Source: an uncultured Candidatus Nemicrothrix sp. (GTDB lineage Bacteria > Actinomycetota > Acidimicrobiia > Acidimicrobiales > UBA8592). From it: a stretch of 20,745 nucleotides of DNA. Positions 7,149 through 15,785 of the stretch are shown in pieces. Both the position numbers and the translations under genes were made by a program. Each line of letters opens with the position of its first letter. Within the stretch, counting starts at the first letter, position 1. Below the pieces are notes generated by a model. The model was not told the origin of the DNA. It searched no databases and saw only the letters and a list, made by a program, of their open reading frames with translations. The DNA lies in the NCBI GenBank assembly GCA_913046155.1, contig CAJWRY010000012.1:1-20745 (forward strand). Direction: 5' to 3'.

Positions 7149-7541
7149 ATGTCAAACCCACTTGTTCAGACAACAGGCAGGCGTAAAAGAGCCGTTGCTC
7201 GAGTTCGCGTTAAAACCGGGTCAGGGACGATAACAGTTAATGGAAGGACTCTAGAAGATTTCTTTCCTTCAGATACACACCGAATGATTATCACTGAACC
7301 GTTACGCATCACGAGTACCGACGGATCCTTTGATATCGATGCAACTATTGATGGTGGTGGGTCAACTGGACAAGCTGGTGCTTTACGATTAGGTATCTCA
7401 CGGGCTCTAATAGATATTGATGGTGATCATCGAGAGTCACTCAAAAAAGCCGGGTTCCTAACTAGAGACTCACGAAAGAAAGAATCTAAGAAGTACGGTC
7501 TTAAAAAAGCTCGTAAAGCTCCTCAATTCTCAAAGCGATAA
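7149..7541 (+). CDS. rpsI: Ribosomal protein S9 (uS9)
   Basis: A 130-residue S9 of the 30S head; its C-terminal tail reaches the P-site tRNA. It begins MSNPLVQTTGRRKRAVARVR, contains GGGSTGQAGALRLGISRAL at about residues 69-87, and carries the conserved basic end KKYGLKKARKAPQFSKR with the terminal SKR that touches the tRNA anticodon stem-loop. Length is normal. It lies three bases after rplM and was probably transcribed with it. Confidence 0.97.
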   Translation: MSNPLVQTTGRRKRAVARVRVKTGSGTITVNGRTLEDFFPSDTHRMIITEPLRITSTDGSFDIDATIDGGGSTGQAGALRLGISRALIDIDGDHRESLKKAGFLTRDSRKKESKKYGLKKARKAPQFSKR

Positions 7542-7555
7542 ACCAGCTTTGGTTT
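7540..7555 (+). terminator. Short perfect hairpin at the rpsI stop, possible terminator
   Basis: AAACCA (7540-7545) and TGGTTT (7550-7555) form a perfect 6-bp stem with a GCTT loop that starts inside the rpsI stop codon. Only a short T run that belongs to the stem follows, so termination would be weak. It separates rpsI from glmM (gap 7542-7609). Confidence 0.3.
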
Positions 7556-7609
7556 CCCGCCTATTTCCTTGGTGTCAACAAGTATTGAAAGTGCATTAAC
7601 CTAGGTTAC

Positions 7610-8944
7610 ATGGGACTTAAATTTGGTACCGATGGAGTACGAGGCCTAGCTCATTCTGAATTAACAGCGGAGTTGGTAGCAAAACTAGCTTTTGCAACAT
7701 CAAATGCGATCAAAGTTAAAGAGTTCGTGATCGGAACGGATGGGCGAGAATCTGGAGATCTCTTCGCACGTGCTTTGACAGGTGGGTTAAGGGCTGCAGG
7801 AGCTACGTCACAATATTTAGGAATGGTGCCAACTCCCGGTATAGCTCACATAGCGTCTGAATTTGAAATTGCTGGAGCAGTCATCTCCGCATCACATAAT
7901 CACGCTGAATACAACGGTGTTAAATTCTTTCTGCCCAACGGACAAAAGCTCTCTGATGAGGTACAAAAGGAAATTGAAACACTTCTTGCTGAGCGAATAT
8001 CTTCACCACCACTTGAAGAGAGTATAGAAGTATCAAATGCTACTCAAACCTATGTCACAACATGGATAGATTCTCTAAAGAACGCATCATTACAAAATAA
8101 CTACCAGGATATTTCTGTTGTTATAGATTGCGCCAACGGAGCAGCAAGTAATATCGCGCCTCAAATATTTAAAGAACTAGGAGTTGCCCTTACCGTTATC
8201 CACTCTCAACCTAACGGAAATAATATCAACCGAAATTGTGGTTCTACTGACATGAGCTCCCTTCGTGATGCGGTAATAGAGTTAGGTGCAGATCTAGGAC
8301 TAGCTTTTGATGGGGATGCTGACCGAGTCTTAGCCATAGATAATGACGGAAACACGATAGATGGAGATTATCTGATGGCAATTTTTGCTCGCGACTTTAA
8401 GCAGCGGAAAAAATTGAAAGATGACACCGTCGTAGCGACTGTAATGGCGAACATGGGATTCCACGAAGCGATGCAAGCAGAAGCAATCAGTGTCCATACG
8501 ACTGCTGTGGGCGATAGGCATATACTTAAAGCGCTAGGTGAGAACAATTGGAGTCTCGGCGGAGAGCAATCCGGACATATAATCTTTTCAGATCACGCCA
8601 AAACAGGAGATGGAATCTTAACAGGTCTTCACCTTCTTAACAGCTTGAAGATATCTCAAATGAGATTATCCGAGTTAGCTCAGTCTTCTATGCGGAAGTT
8701 TCCTCAACTCCTTCATTCAATAGAACTTACAGAGCAATTAGGTGATCAGAAAACTATTCTTCAGCAAGTACAACCACTTATCATGGAAGCAGAATCTATC
8801 TTCACTCAAGAGGGACGCGTACTCGTTCGGCCGTCAGGCACGGAACCAATTTTGCGCATAATGGTTGAAGGTGAATCCGAGTCGGAAGTCCACCAAGTAA
8901 CAAATGAAGTGATGAAGTCAATAAAACGAGCTCTAAAAGTATAA
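7610..8944 (+). CDS. glmM: Phosphoglucosamine mutase
   Basis: A 444-residue enzyme of the alpha-D-phosphohexomutase family that converts glucosamine-6-phosphate to glucosamine-1-phosphate for UDP-GlcNAc and peptidoglycan. Features in order are KFGTDGVRG (residues 4-12), the active-site loop with the phosphorylated serine VISASHN (91-97, Ser95), the metal-binding DGDADR (234-239), the sugar-binding LGGEQSGHI region, and the phosphate-binding RPSGTEP (407-413). The KFGTDGVRG start and typical length favour GlmM over other mutases. One oddity is that the usual Pro after SASHN is His98. The ATG at 7610 has only a weak AGG nearby. The GlmS-like gene follows 63 bases later, so consecutive pathway steps are neighbours. 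Confidence 0.95.
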   Translation: MGLKFGTDGVRGLAHSELTAELVAKLAFATSNAIKVKEFVIGTDGRESGDLFARALTGGLRAAGATSQYLGMVPTPGIAHIASEFEIAGAVISASHNHAEYNGVKFFLPNGQKLSDEVQKEIETLLAERISSPPLEESIEVSNATQTYVTTWIDSLKNASLQNNYQDISVVIDCANGAASNIAPQIFKELGVALTVIHSQPNGNNINRNCGSTDMSSLRDAVIELGADLGLAFDGDADRVLAIDNDGNTIDGDYLMAIFARDFKQRKKLKDDTVVATVMANMGFHEAMQAEAISVHTTAVGDRHILKALGENNWSLGGEQSGHIIFSDHAKTGDGILTGLHLLNSLKISQMRLSELAQSSMRKFPQLLHSIELTEQLGDQKTILQQVQPLIMEAESIFTQEGRVLVRPSGTEPILRIMVEGESESEVHQVTNEVMKSIKRALKV

Positions 8945-9007
8945 ATATCAAGTCATTGATGATGTAACTGCCGTGATAAGAGCTAGTTAAATCCCTACAA
9001 TGGAATA

Positions 9008-12000
9008 ATGTGCGGGATTATTGCCATTGCTAGACAGAAATCATCACGGATTCCACCTTCAGCAGAAGGGGTAATACAGAGTGCTGAACTTTCGAATCTA
9101 GGAAGAATCCAGAGTCATGAAGACATTTTAAGATGTGTTCAAAAGTTACTGAAAATAAAAGAACTTATCTCTGGTGCAGCAGGAATTAACGCTCTGATAA
9201 CCGATCCACAATTTCGGGTCTATCTACAAGGCATCTGTTCAACCCTCTCAGAAGATCTAGAAAACTTTGAGTCAGAGCTTGTAAAAACTGGAATGGATAG
9301 TCAAAAACTAGAAGAGATAAACACTGACCTAATCAAACTGAAAGACCTCCTTTGGCACATTGAATCTGACCGAATTATCGTTTCACAATCAGTAGAAGAA
9401 CTTTTAGGAGGCCGAAAGGGAGATCGATTTATCGAAATACTCCTTACAGTCCAACAAGTTCTCACAGGACTAGACAGGCTTGAAGTACGTGGCCGGGATT
9501 CAGCTGGGATTCATCTCATGATACAAAATCATGGGTTAGATCTTGAAAACCTAGGAATACGTCAAGAAATTGCAAATAGGGCTGACGACCTTAATTACAA
9601 ATCCGGATCAGTACGGATTTTAGATGGTGCGTTAAGTTTTGTTTACAAAGTCGCGTCAGAAATAGGTGAACTAGGAGACAATACTAAAGAGCTCCGAAAA
9701 TTAATTTTATCTGACGACCTCTTCTACAGAGCGCTTGAAAATGAGAATGTAACAGCAGTAGCCATAGGCCATTCACGATGGGCGAGCGTTGGTATCATCT
9801 CGGAGCCAAATACGCATCCTATGAACTCAGAACTACTGAAAAGTGAAGATAGCCCATTTGTTGTAGCTGCAGCCAATGGAGATGTTGATAACTTTGCTGA
9901 TCTTAAGCGCGTCCGAAATTTGCAAATTCCCAAACTCATAACGTCGGACTCGAAAGTTATTCCCGCAATTATCTCAAATGAGCTCTCTAGTCAGCATGGG
10001 TCTCCTAGTGACCTTGAAGCCTTCAGGCAAACAGTGCAAAATCTAGATGGCTCTATCGCCATTATTGCGAATACTGGCTTACAACCAGAAAAGTTATACA
10101 TGGCGCTGCGGGGAAGTGGACAAGGACTTTATGTCGGGCTCTCTGATGAAGCGTACGTAGTCGCAAGTGAACCATATGGGCTTGTTGAGACTGCAGATAG
10201 TTATTTACGACTAAACGGGGAAATCCTCCCCAACCGCAACGTCAGTGTTTCCGGACCCGGAGAGATTGTTTCGGTTTCGCTTAATGAACCCGTTTCGGTT
10301 GACTCACTCCAGCGGATCGCCTATGACGGAACACCTCTCCCAATTGAAGACAATGAGTTCACACAAGCTGAAATTACAACGAGAGATATTGACCGAAGAA
10401 ATTTCCCACATTTTCTCTTAAAGGAGATTTTTGAGTCTCCTGATTCTTTTGAAAAGACTCTTCGAGGGAATCTGTTGAACGATAACGGAAGCTTTAGGGT
10501 CGCACATTCCGAAATTGAATTTCCAAATTCAATCAGGGAAAAATTAGAAGACCACACAATAGATAAGATCTACATCATAGGGCAAGGAACAGCTGCTGTT
10601 GCCGGACAAGCCTTAGGTCAATATCTAAGCGAGGAAACGGAGATTTCTGTAGAGTCAATCCCGTCAACTGAACTTTCAGGTTTCAAGTTGTCAACAGACA
10701 TGTCTAATGTACTTGTAGTTGCTATTAGCCAATCAGGAACGACTACAGATACCAACCGAACCGTAGATCTAGTCCGAGGAAGGGGTGCTGCAGTAATTGC
10801 AATTGTGAATAGAAGAAACTCGGATCTATCCCAGAAGGCAGATGGAGTTATCTATACATCGGATGGTCGAGATATTGAGATGAGCGTTGCTTCGACGAAA
10901 GCGTTCTACTCACAAATTGCAGCAAGCTTCCTATTAGGTATTTCAATACGCGATCAGGTTATGGGTGAGCCTAATAATTCCGTGAACCAAGAGAATCGTC
11001 AAACTCTTTTACATGAATTAAACGAGCTACCAAAGAAAATGATCGCTGTTTTACAACAACAAAATCGGATACGCGACATAGCTTTCGAGCTAGCACCCTC
11101 AAGGCGCTATTGGGCTATTGTCGGCAATGGCTTGAACATGGTAGCTGCAAGGGAAATACGAATAAAACTTTCAGAGCTCTGTTATAAATCAATAGCCGCA
11201 GATTTCACCGAGGATAAAAAACATATTGATCTCTCTGCCGAACCCCTGGTCCTTATTTGTGCCACTGGACTCAATGATTCAATGCAGTCCGATGTCGCAA
11301 AAGAAGTCGCAATTTATAAGGCTCATAAAGCGGCACCTATCGTAATAACTGACAGCGGCAATGCCTACCCAGACGCCCACAGAGTTATAGTCGTTCCAGA
11401 AACACACCAAAGGATATCGTTTATCCTTGCGACCATGGTTGGCCATCTATTTGGATACGAAGCCGCTTTGTCAATAGATGCTTTAGCTTTACCTTTCAGG
11501 CAGACCAGATCAGCGATTGAAAGGACGTTATCAGGGGACCCAAACATAACTTCGCAAGAACTCTTGGAGTCTATTGCTGAACCGTTGCAGTCAATTACTA
11601 AAGCGTTTTTTGATGGATTGCGTTCGGGTTTCTACAACGGAAGTTTGGAGGCAAGCACAGCGACTCGCATCTCGACGCTTTACAGATATGCACTAGGAAC
11701 AATACCTCTTGACTCATACCAAATTGACACCGGAAAAGTAGGGACGCCTGCAACGTTATTAGAAGATCTTAATGCAGCACTAACAATTGGAATTGAAGAA
11801 CTCACCAGACCGATCGATGCAATCAAGCATCAGGCAAAAACAGTTACAGTGGGGATTTCTAGATCTGACGAAGAACTCATTCAATTGAATCTTGTGACCA
11901 ACATGCTTGAAGCTGGTACACCACGTGAACGCATTTCTTATAAAAATCTTCGTTACCTTGCAGCCTTGGACGCAACTGTTAAATCAATTTCAGGATTTAT

Positions 12001-12439
12001 CAGATACGCGATAGAGGGTGACGTTCAATCAAGTACTGCTCAAGTGCATGTTATTGATAGAGGCGGGATAGCCTATGATCTAATTTCGAGGACGGATAGG
12101 GATCCTAAATTAAAAGGCAGCAAACATCTCGTGGCGTCTAAACAAGAAGTAACTATCACGAGAGGTAGGCATGATCAGCGGATCATTATCTTAGTCCCTG
12201 AGATAAAGGACAAGGAGACTGTAGGAATCACTCTTTTGCATGTCGAACTTGAAAGTCATTTAAGCGAGCAAGCTGCAAGACATGTCATGGAAGGTTACAA
12301 AGACAGGTTTACAGCAATCTCCGACTATGTCACAGAGACTGAACCAACATTTAGAGCAGATATTCTCGCGTCTATTCCGGTAGCTGATTTACTAATTGCT
12401 CCTATAGAGGAATTGCTTTCCTACTGGAGTCACGACTGA
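9008..12439 (+). CDS. glmS: Giant GlmS-like glutamine-fructose-6-phosphate aminotransferase
   Basis: A 1143-residue protein, nearly twice normal GlmS, expected to make glucosamine-6-phosphate from fructose-6-phosphate and glutamine. The glutaminase domain starts MCGII with nucleophile Cys2. After an insert (about 11-145) come LEVRGRDSAG (158-167), IGHSRWAS (253-260, Arg257), AANGDVDN (288-295, oxyanion Asn290-Gly291) and SD at 313-314. SIS1 spans about 515-645, with ISQSG (573-577) and VASTKAF (627-633). SIS2 spans about 695-825, with KLSEL (720-724) and KKH (737-739). By hand alignment the E. coli residues K485, E488, H504 and K603 match Lys720, Glu723, His739 and Lys944 (AKTVTVG). Segments 825-935 and 950-1143 have no recognised counterpart. 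It follows glmM. Departures are Met272, Ala289 and Ala529 at usually conserved sites. Function is likely but not certain. Confidence 0.85.
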   Translation: MCGIIAIARQKSSRIPPSAEGVIQSAELSNLGRIQSHEDILRCVQKLLKIKELISGAAGINALITDPQFRVYLQGICSTLSEDLENFESELVKTGMDSQKLEEINTDLIKLKDLLWHIESDRIIVSQSVEELLGGRKGDRFIEILLTVQQVLTGLDRLEVRGRDSAGIHLMIQNHGLDLENLGIRQEIANRADDLNYKSGSVRILDGALSFVYKVASEIGELGDNTKELRKLILSDDLFYRALENENVTAVAIGHSRWASVGIISEPNTHPMNSELLKSEDSPFVVAAANGDVDNFADLKRVRNLQIPKLITSDSKVIPAIISNELSSQHGSPSDLEAFRQTVQNLDGSIAIIANTGLQPEKLYMALRGSGQGLYVGLSDEAYVVASEPYGLVETADSYLRLNGEILPNRNVSVSGPGEIVSVSLNEPVSVDSLQRIAYDGTPLPIEDNEFTQAEITTRDIDRRNFPHFLLKEIFESPDSFEKTLRGNLLNDNGSFRVAHSEIEFPNSIREKLEDHTIDKIYIIGQGTAAVAGQALGQYLSEETEISVESIPSTELSGFKLSTDMSNVLVVAISQSGTTTDTNRTVDLVRGRGAAVIAIVNRRNSDLSQKADGVIYTSDGRDIEMSVASTKAFYSQIAASFLLGISIRDQVMGEPNNSVNQENRQTLLHELNELPKKMIAVLQQQNRIRDIAFELAPSRRYWAIVGNGLNMVAAREIRIKLSELCYKSIAADFTEDKKHIDLSAEPLVLICATGLNDSMQSDVAKEVAIYKAHKAAPIVITDSGNAYPDAHRVIVVPETHQRISFILATMVGHLFGYEAALSIDALALPFRQTRSAIERTLSGDPNITSQELLESIAEPLQSITKAFFDGLRSGFYNGSLEASTATRISTLYRYALGTIPLDSYQIDTGKVGTPATLLEDLNAALTIGIEELTRPIDAIKHQAKTVTVGISRSDEELIQLNLVTNMLEAGTPRERISYKNLRYLAALDATVKSISGFIRYAIEGDVQSSTAQVHVIDRGGIAYDLISRTDRDPKLKGSKHLVASKQEVTITRGRHDQRIIILVPEIKDKETVGITLLHVELESHLSEQAARHVMEGYKDRFTAISDYVTETEPTFRADILASIPVADLLIAPIEELLSYWSHD

Positions 12440-12472
12440 ATATGTCATTCTTTTGGGTGAGCTGAGTTATCC

Positions 12473-13822
12473 ATGATCCCTGTAGTGACTCCTTCTGAAA
12501 TGGCAATTATTGATGAGGAAGCGAGTGAGCCCTTACACGTACTAATAGAGCGAGCAGGGAGCGCTGTAGCGTGGCACGCCCGAAAAATGCTTAAAGGCAC
12601 ATATGGGAAAAGGGTAACAATTGTCGTCGGAAAAGGAAATAACGGAGCTGATGGGATTGAGGCAGCAAAATGCTTACAGAGCTGGGGGGTGAAGGTCAAT
12701 GTTATTCAAGCGGATGATGACAAAGCGAAAGTACATGGGTGTGATCTGTTAATAGACGCTGCCGTAGGTACAGGTTTGAAGAGGCCTTATTATGCACCAC
12801 ATTTCTCTGGCCCTATTCTTTCTGTAGATATTCCAAGCGGTATCTGTGGTCTGACTGGCGAAGGTCAAGGCAAACCTTTTACAGCAAAAGCAACAATCAC
12901 TTTCCAGGCACTCAAACCCGGTCATTTATTAGCAGATGGACCTTTTCACGCAGGATCTATAAAGATTGCTGATATAGGTTTAGATGTTTCTACGACGAGG
13001 ACATTCGTGCTTGAGAGGTCAGATGTTACAAAAATTCTGAATACTATGAATGACAGAGAGCATAAATGGACGTCAGCTTGTTGGGTGATCGGCGGATCGG
13101 AAGGTATGAATGGAGCGCCATTACTTTCGTCCCAAGCAGCACTGAGATCTGGATCTGGATATGTGAGAGTAAGCACTCCAGGAGGTCAAGGTGAAGTACC
13201 GTCTGAGATAGTCGGCTTTGATATACCGACCGAAGATTGGGAAAATCACGTAATCAAAAGTGATTTTGAAAGATTTAAAGCAGTAGTTGTGGGCCCTGGA
13301 TTAGGTAAAACAGAAACAGTCAGAAAGGCAGTAATTAATTTGCTTTCAGCAATTCATATCCCAACTGTTGTAGACGCTGATGCTTTGTATGCAATAGGTC
13401 AGCAGAATTTGAACCCCAGTGGCTTTGGTGAACATATCGTTTTAACTCCTCACGACGCTGAATATAAATATTTAACCGGTCACAAACCAGCAACTAATAG
13501 GGTTCTTGATGTGTGCGAAACAGCTGCGAAGTTAAAAACGGTCATACTACTCAAAGGACCCACAACAATTGTTTCACACCCAGACGGAAGATGCTTGCTA
13601 GTCAATAATGGTGATCAACGGCTGGCTACTGCAGGAACAGGCGATGTTTTGAGCGGGGTTATTGCCGGACTTTTAGCGCGTGGGGTTTCGCCATTTGAAG
13701 CTGCGGCCTGCGGAGCTTGGATCCATGCTGAAGCTGCTAATAATTGTTTGGCGGAAGGGATGATAGCGTCAGATATCATTAGGGTCTTACCGGAGGTGCT
13801 GAATGCGGCCAACGTGGGCTGA
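12473..13822 (+). CDS. nnr: Bifunctional NAD(P)HX epimerase/dehydratase
   Basis: A 449-residue fusion of the YjeF_N-type epimerase and the ADP/ATP-dependent carbohydrate-kinase-fold dehydratase. Together they repair hydrated NADH and NADPH in the cytosol. The N-terminal half (about 1-185) has GKGNNGAD (53-60), LLIDAAVGTG (92-101) and SVDIPSG (117-123). The C-terminal half (about 195-449) has GGSEGMNGAP (207-216), VVVGPGLG (271-278), VVDADAL (299-305), LTPHDAE (324-330) and the catalytic GTGDVLSG (388-395, Asp391). It is shorter than the usual ~500 residues and its N-terminal helix region is compact. The GNNGGDG motif reads GNNGADG. Its end overlaps alr by 20 bases, so the two are coupled. Confidence 0.93.
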   Translation: MIPVVTPSEMAIIDEEASEPLHVLIERAGSAVAWHARKMLKGTYGKRVTIVVGKGNNGADGIEAAKCLQSWGVKVNVIQADDDKAKVHGCDLLIDAAVGTGLKRPYYAPHFSGPILSVDIPSGICGLTGEGQGKPFTAKATITFQALKPGHLLADGPFHAGSIKIADIGLDVSTTRTFVLERSDVTKILNTMNDREHKWTSACWVIGGSEGMNGAPLLSSQAALRSGSGYVRVSTPGGQGEVPSEIVGFDIPTEDWENHVIKSDFERFKAVVVGPGLGKTETVRKAVINLLSAIHIPTVVDADALYAIGQQNLNPSGFGEHIVLTPHDAEYKYLTGHKPATNRVLDVCETAAKLKTVILLKGPTTIVSHPDGRCLLVNNGDQRLATAGTGDVLSGVIAGLLARGVSPFEAAACGAWIHAEAANNCLAEGMIASDIIRVLPEVLNAANVG

Positions 13823-14909
13823 TATCGATTTATCAGCTATCAGAGATAATGTGACGGAACTGAAGAAACATGTTTCACCCTCGCGTTTCTGCGCAGTAGT
13901 CAAAGCTGATGCCTATGGGCATGGAGCTGTTCCAGTTGCTAGAGCAGCAGTTGAAGGTGGTGCTGACTGGTTGGCCGTTGCGTTAGTAGAAGAAGGAAGA
14001 GAATTGCGAAATGCTGGGATAGAAGTCCCAATTCTTCTTCTTTCCGAACCACGCCCATCAGAAATGGTTGAAGTAGTTGAATGCGACTTGGTTCCAACTG
14101 TTTATAGTGGGGAAGGGATTTCGGCTGCCGCAGCAGCGGCGTCTTCTGCAAATACTAAATTAAATGTCCATTTGAAAATAGATTCTGGCATGAGAAGAGT
14201 CGGCGCTGAACCAGAATTTGCAGTCTCATTAGCTCAATCAGTTATCCAGCGCGAACACTTGATTCTCCAAGGAGTCTGGACTCATTGTGCCGTAGCAGAT
14301 GATATTGATAATCCATTTTCGAATCATCAACTCTCAATATTTAATCACGTAATAGAAGATTTAAACCAGAACGACGTACAGATAAAGATCTGCCATGCAG
14401 CAAATTCTGCCCTTGCTTTAAATTTTCCTAATGGTCTTTATGACATGGTGAGGTGTGGAATTGCCACTTATGGCATTTCACCCGTTCAGGGTTGGTCTAA
14501 AAATATTTCGCTTAGGCCAGCGATGAGTTTGCGTTCGGAGGTATCTTTCACCAAAATTATAAATGCAGGTGAGGGCGTTTCATATGGTCTTGCTTGGTCT
14601 GCACCAAAGGATACGCGAATCGCCACAGTGCCAATGGGGTATGCCGATGGATTGCGGCGAAATTTTGGAAGGCAGGGCGGAATGGTTCTGATACGTGGAA
14701 AAAAATTCCCTATTGTCGGCAATATTACAATGGACCAGTTTCTCGTTGATTGCGACGATACTGAAGTATCGCCTGGTGATGAAGTAGTTCTCATCGGGAC
14801 TCAATTAAGCCAAGAAATTACTGCCACGGAATGGGCGGAGTACTTAGACACAATACCTTATGAGATAATTTGTGGTATTGAGAGCAGAATACCGCGGCGT
14901 TATATTTAG
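13803..14909 (+). CDS. alr: Alanine racemase
   Basis: A 368-residue fold-type III PLP enzyme that interconverts L- and D-alanine for peptidoglycan. PLP is bound by Lys34 in AVVKADAYGHG (31-41), the family signature. The second catalytic base is Tyr261 (SYGLAW). HLKIDSGMRRVG (123-134), YGISP (223-227), GYADG (279-283) and GNITMDQ (306-312) are also family blocks. Length is normal. It begins inside the nnr 3' end (20-base overlap), and the P1-family peptidase starts 8 bases after its stop, so nnr-alr-peptidase is probably one transcription unit. Confidence 0.96.
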   Translation: MRPTWADIDLSAIRDNVTELKKHVSPSRFCAVVKADAYGHGAVPVARAAVEGGADWLAVALVEEGRELRNAGIEVPILLLSEPRPSEMVEVVECDLVPTVYSGEGISAAAAAASSANTKLNVHLKIDSGMRRVGAEPEFAVSLAQSVIQREHLILQGVWTHCAVADDIDNPFSNHQLSIFNHVIEDLNQNDVQIKICHAANSALALNFPNGLYDMVRCGIATYGISPVQGWSKNISLRPAMSLRSEVSFTKIINAGEGVSYGLAWSAPKDTRIATVPMGYADGLRRNFGRQGGMVLIRGKKFPIVGNITMDQFLVDCDDTEVSPGDEVVLIGTQLSQEITATEWAEYLDTIPYEIICGIESRIPRRYI

Positions 14910-14917
14910 GTGGATTT

Positions 14918-15772
14918 ATGATTACCGAAATTGAAGGAATAAAGGTCGGGCATTGGACTGATTCGGTTGCTCAAACTGGTTGTACGGTGATCCTTTTTCC
15001 TGAAGAAACGATAGCTTCTGGTGAGATTAGAGGTGGAGCTCCGGCTACACGAGATTTTGCCCTTCTGGAGCCGACGCGCACAGTAGAAAAAATTAATGCT
15101 GTGGTCTTATCAGGTGGCTCGGCTTTCGGATTATCCGCCTGTTCAGGCGTAATGGAATTTCTTGAAGAATCGAATATTGGATTTAGCACGTCGGCAGGAA
15201 AAGTACCTATTGTTGTGGGACTCTCGCTATTTGACCTTGGTAATGGTTCTGCGATGGTTCGGCCAGGGCATCAAGAGGGAAAAGAAGCTGCAGTAGTAGC
15301 ATCTTCAACAATGCAATTGGGGCGAGTAGGCGCAGGATCGGGAGCTACCGTATCAAAATGGAGAGGTAAGGAATTTTCCGAACTTGGAGGTCTTGGATGT
15401 TCAACCCTTCGAGAAGGGGATTTGATTGTTTCCTGCCTAATCGCTGTTAATGCAAGTGGCGATATTGATTTTGGAAAATATCCAGACAAGATTAGGGATG
15501 GACAGTTTAGTATCCCAAAGGTTAACCCATTTGAGAATACGACTATTGGCGTCGTAGCAACGAATGCAAAATTAACTAAATCAGAATGTTTCCTAGCCAG
15601 TCAAAGTGCTCATGATGGTTATGCTCGAGCCTTATTTCCAGCCCACACAAGCGGAGATGGAGATGCAGTAGTGGTTGCAGCAACAGGACAAGTTCCTGCC
15701 GAAATGTCGACAATTCGATCGTTAACAACACTTACAGTTGAAGCCGCTATCAAAAGTATTGCTAACGAATAA
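14918..15772 (+). CDS. P1 (DmpA/S58) family peptidase
   Basis: A 284-residue member of the P1/DmpA family, N-terminal-nucleophile aminopeptidases that cleave themselves into two chains. Visible family blocks are ITEIEGIKVGHWTD at the start, IRGGAPATRDFALLEP (38-53), VVLSGGSAFGL (62-72), GRVGAGSGATV (135-145) and the self-cleavage region NTTIGVVATNAKLTK (207-221), where Thr208 or Thr209 would become the nucleophile. There is no signal peptide, so it is probably cytosolic. Some relatives release N-terminal D-amino acids; specificity cannot be read from this sequence. It lies 8 bases behind alr, suggesting a link to D-alanine metabolism. GGTGG just before the ATG may act as ribosome binding site. 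Confidence 0.88.
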   Translation: MITEIEGIKVGHWTDSVAQTGCTVILFPEETIASGEIRGGAPATRDFALLEPTRTVEKINAVVLSGGSAFGLSACSGVMEFLEESNIGFSTSAGKVPIVVGLSLFDLGNGSAMVRPGHQEGKEAAVVASSTMQLGRVGAGSGATVSKWRGKEFSELGGLGCSTLREGDLIVSCLIAVNASGDIDFGKYPDKIRDGQFSIPKVNPFENTTIGVVATNAKLTKSECFLASQSAHDGYARALFPAHTSGDGDAVVVAATGQVPAEMSTIRSLTTLTVEAAIKSIANE

Positions 15773-15785
15773 ATGACAAATGGTT

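Noticed and set aside
8945..9007. A glmS ribozyme/riboswitch before the GlmS-like gene
   Set aside because: The gap is only 63 bases, too short for the known glmS ribozyme, and shows no convincing core. A 5-bp TAACT/AGTTA repeat alone is weak.
11495..11520. The segment LPFRQTRSAIER after SIS2 as the GlmS C-terminal tail, with Arg replacing the catalytic Lys
   Set aside because: A better match, DAIKHQAKTVTVG at 937-949, lies downstream and keeps the lysine (Lys944), so the first reading was a false alignment.
12445..12699. 84-codon minus-strand frame over the nnr 5' end
   Set aside because: It is antisense to a clear YjeF_N domain; codon composition is explained by the nnr frame.
13123..13165. 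AGATCTGGATCTGG-like short tandem similarity in nnr
   Set aside because: Two partial units only, inside the conserved LRSGSGY coding stretch.
14486..14804. Two minus-strand frames of 74-102 codons within alr
   Set aside because: They are shadows of the alr coding frame with no own signals.
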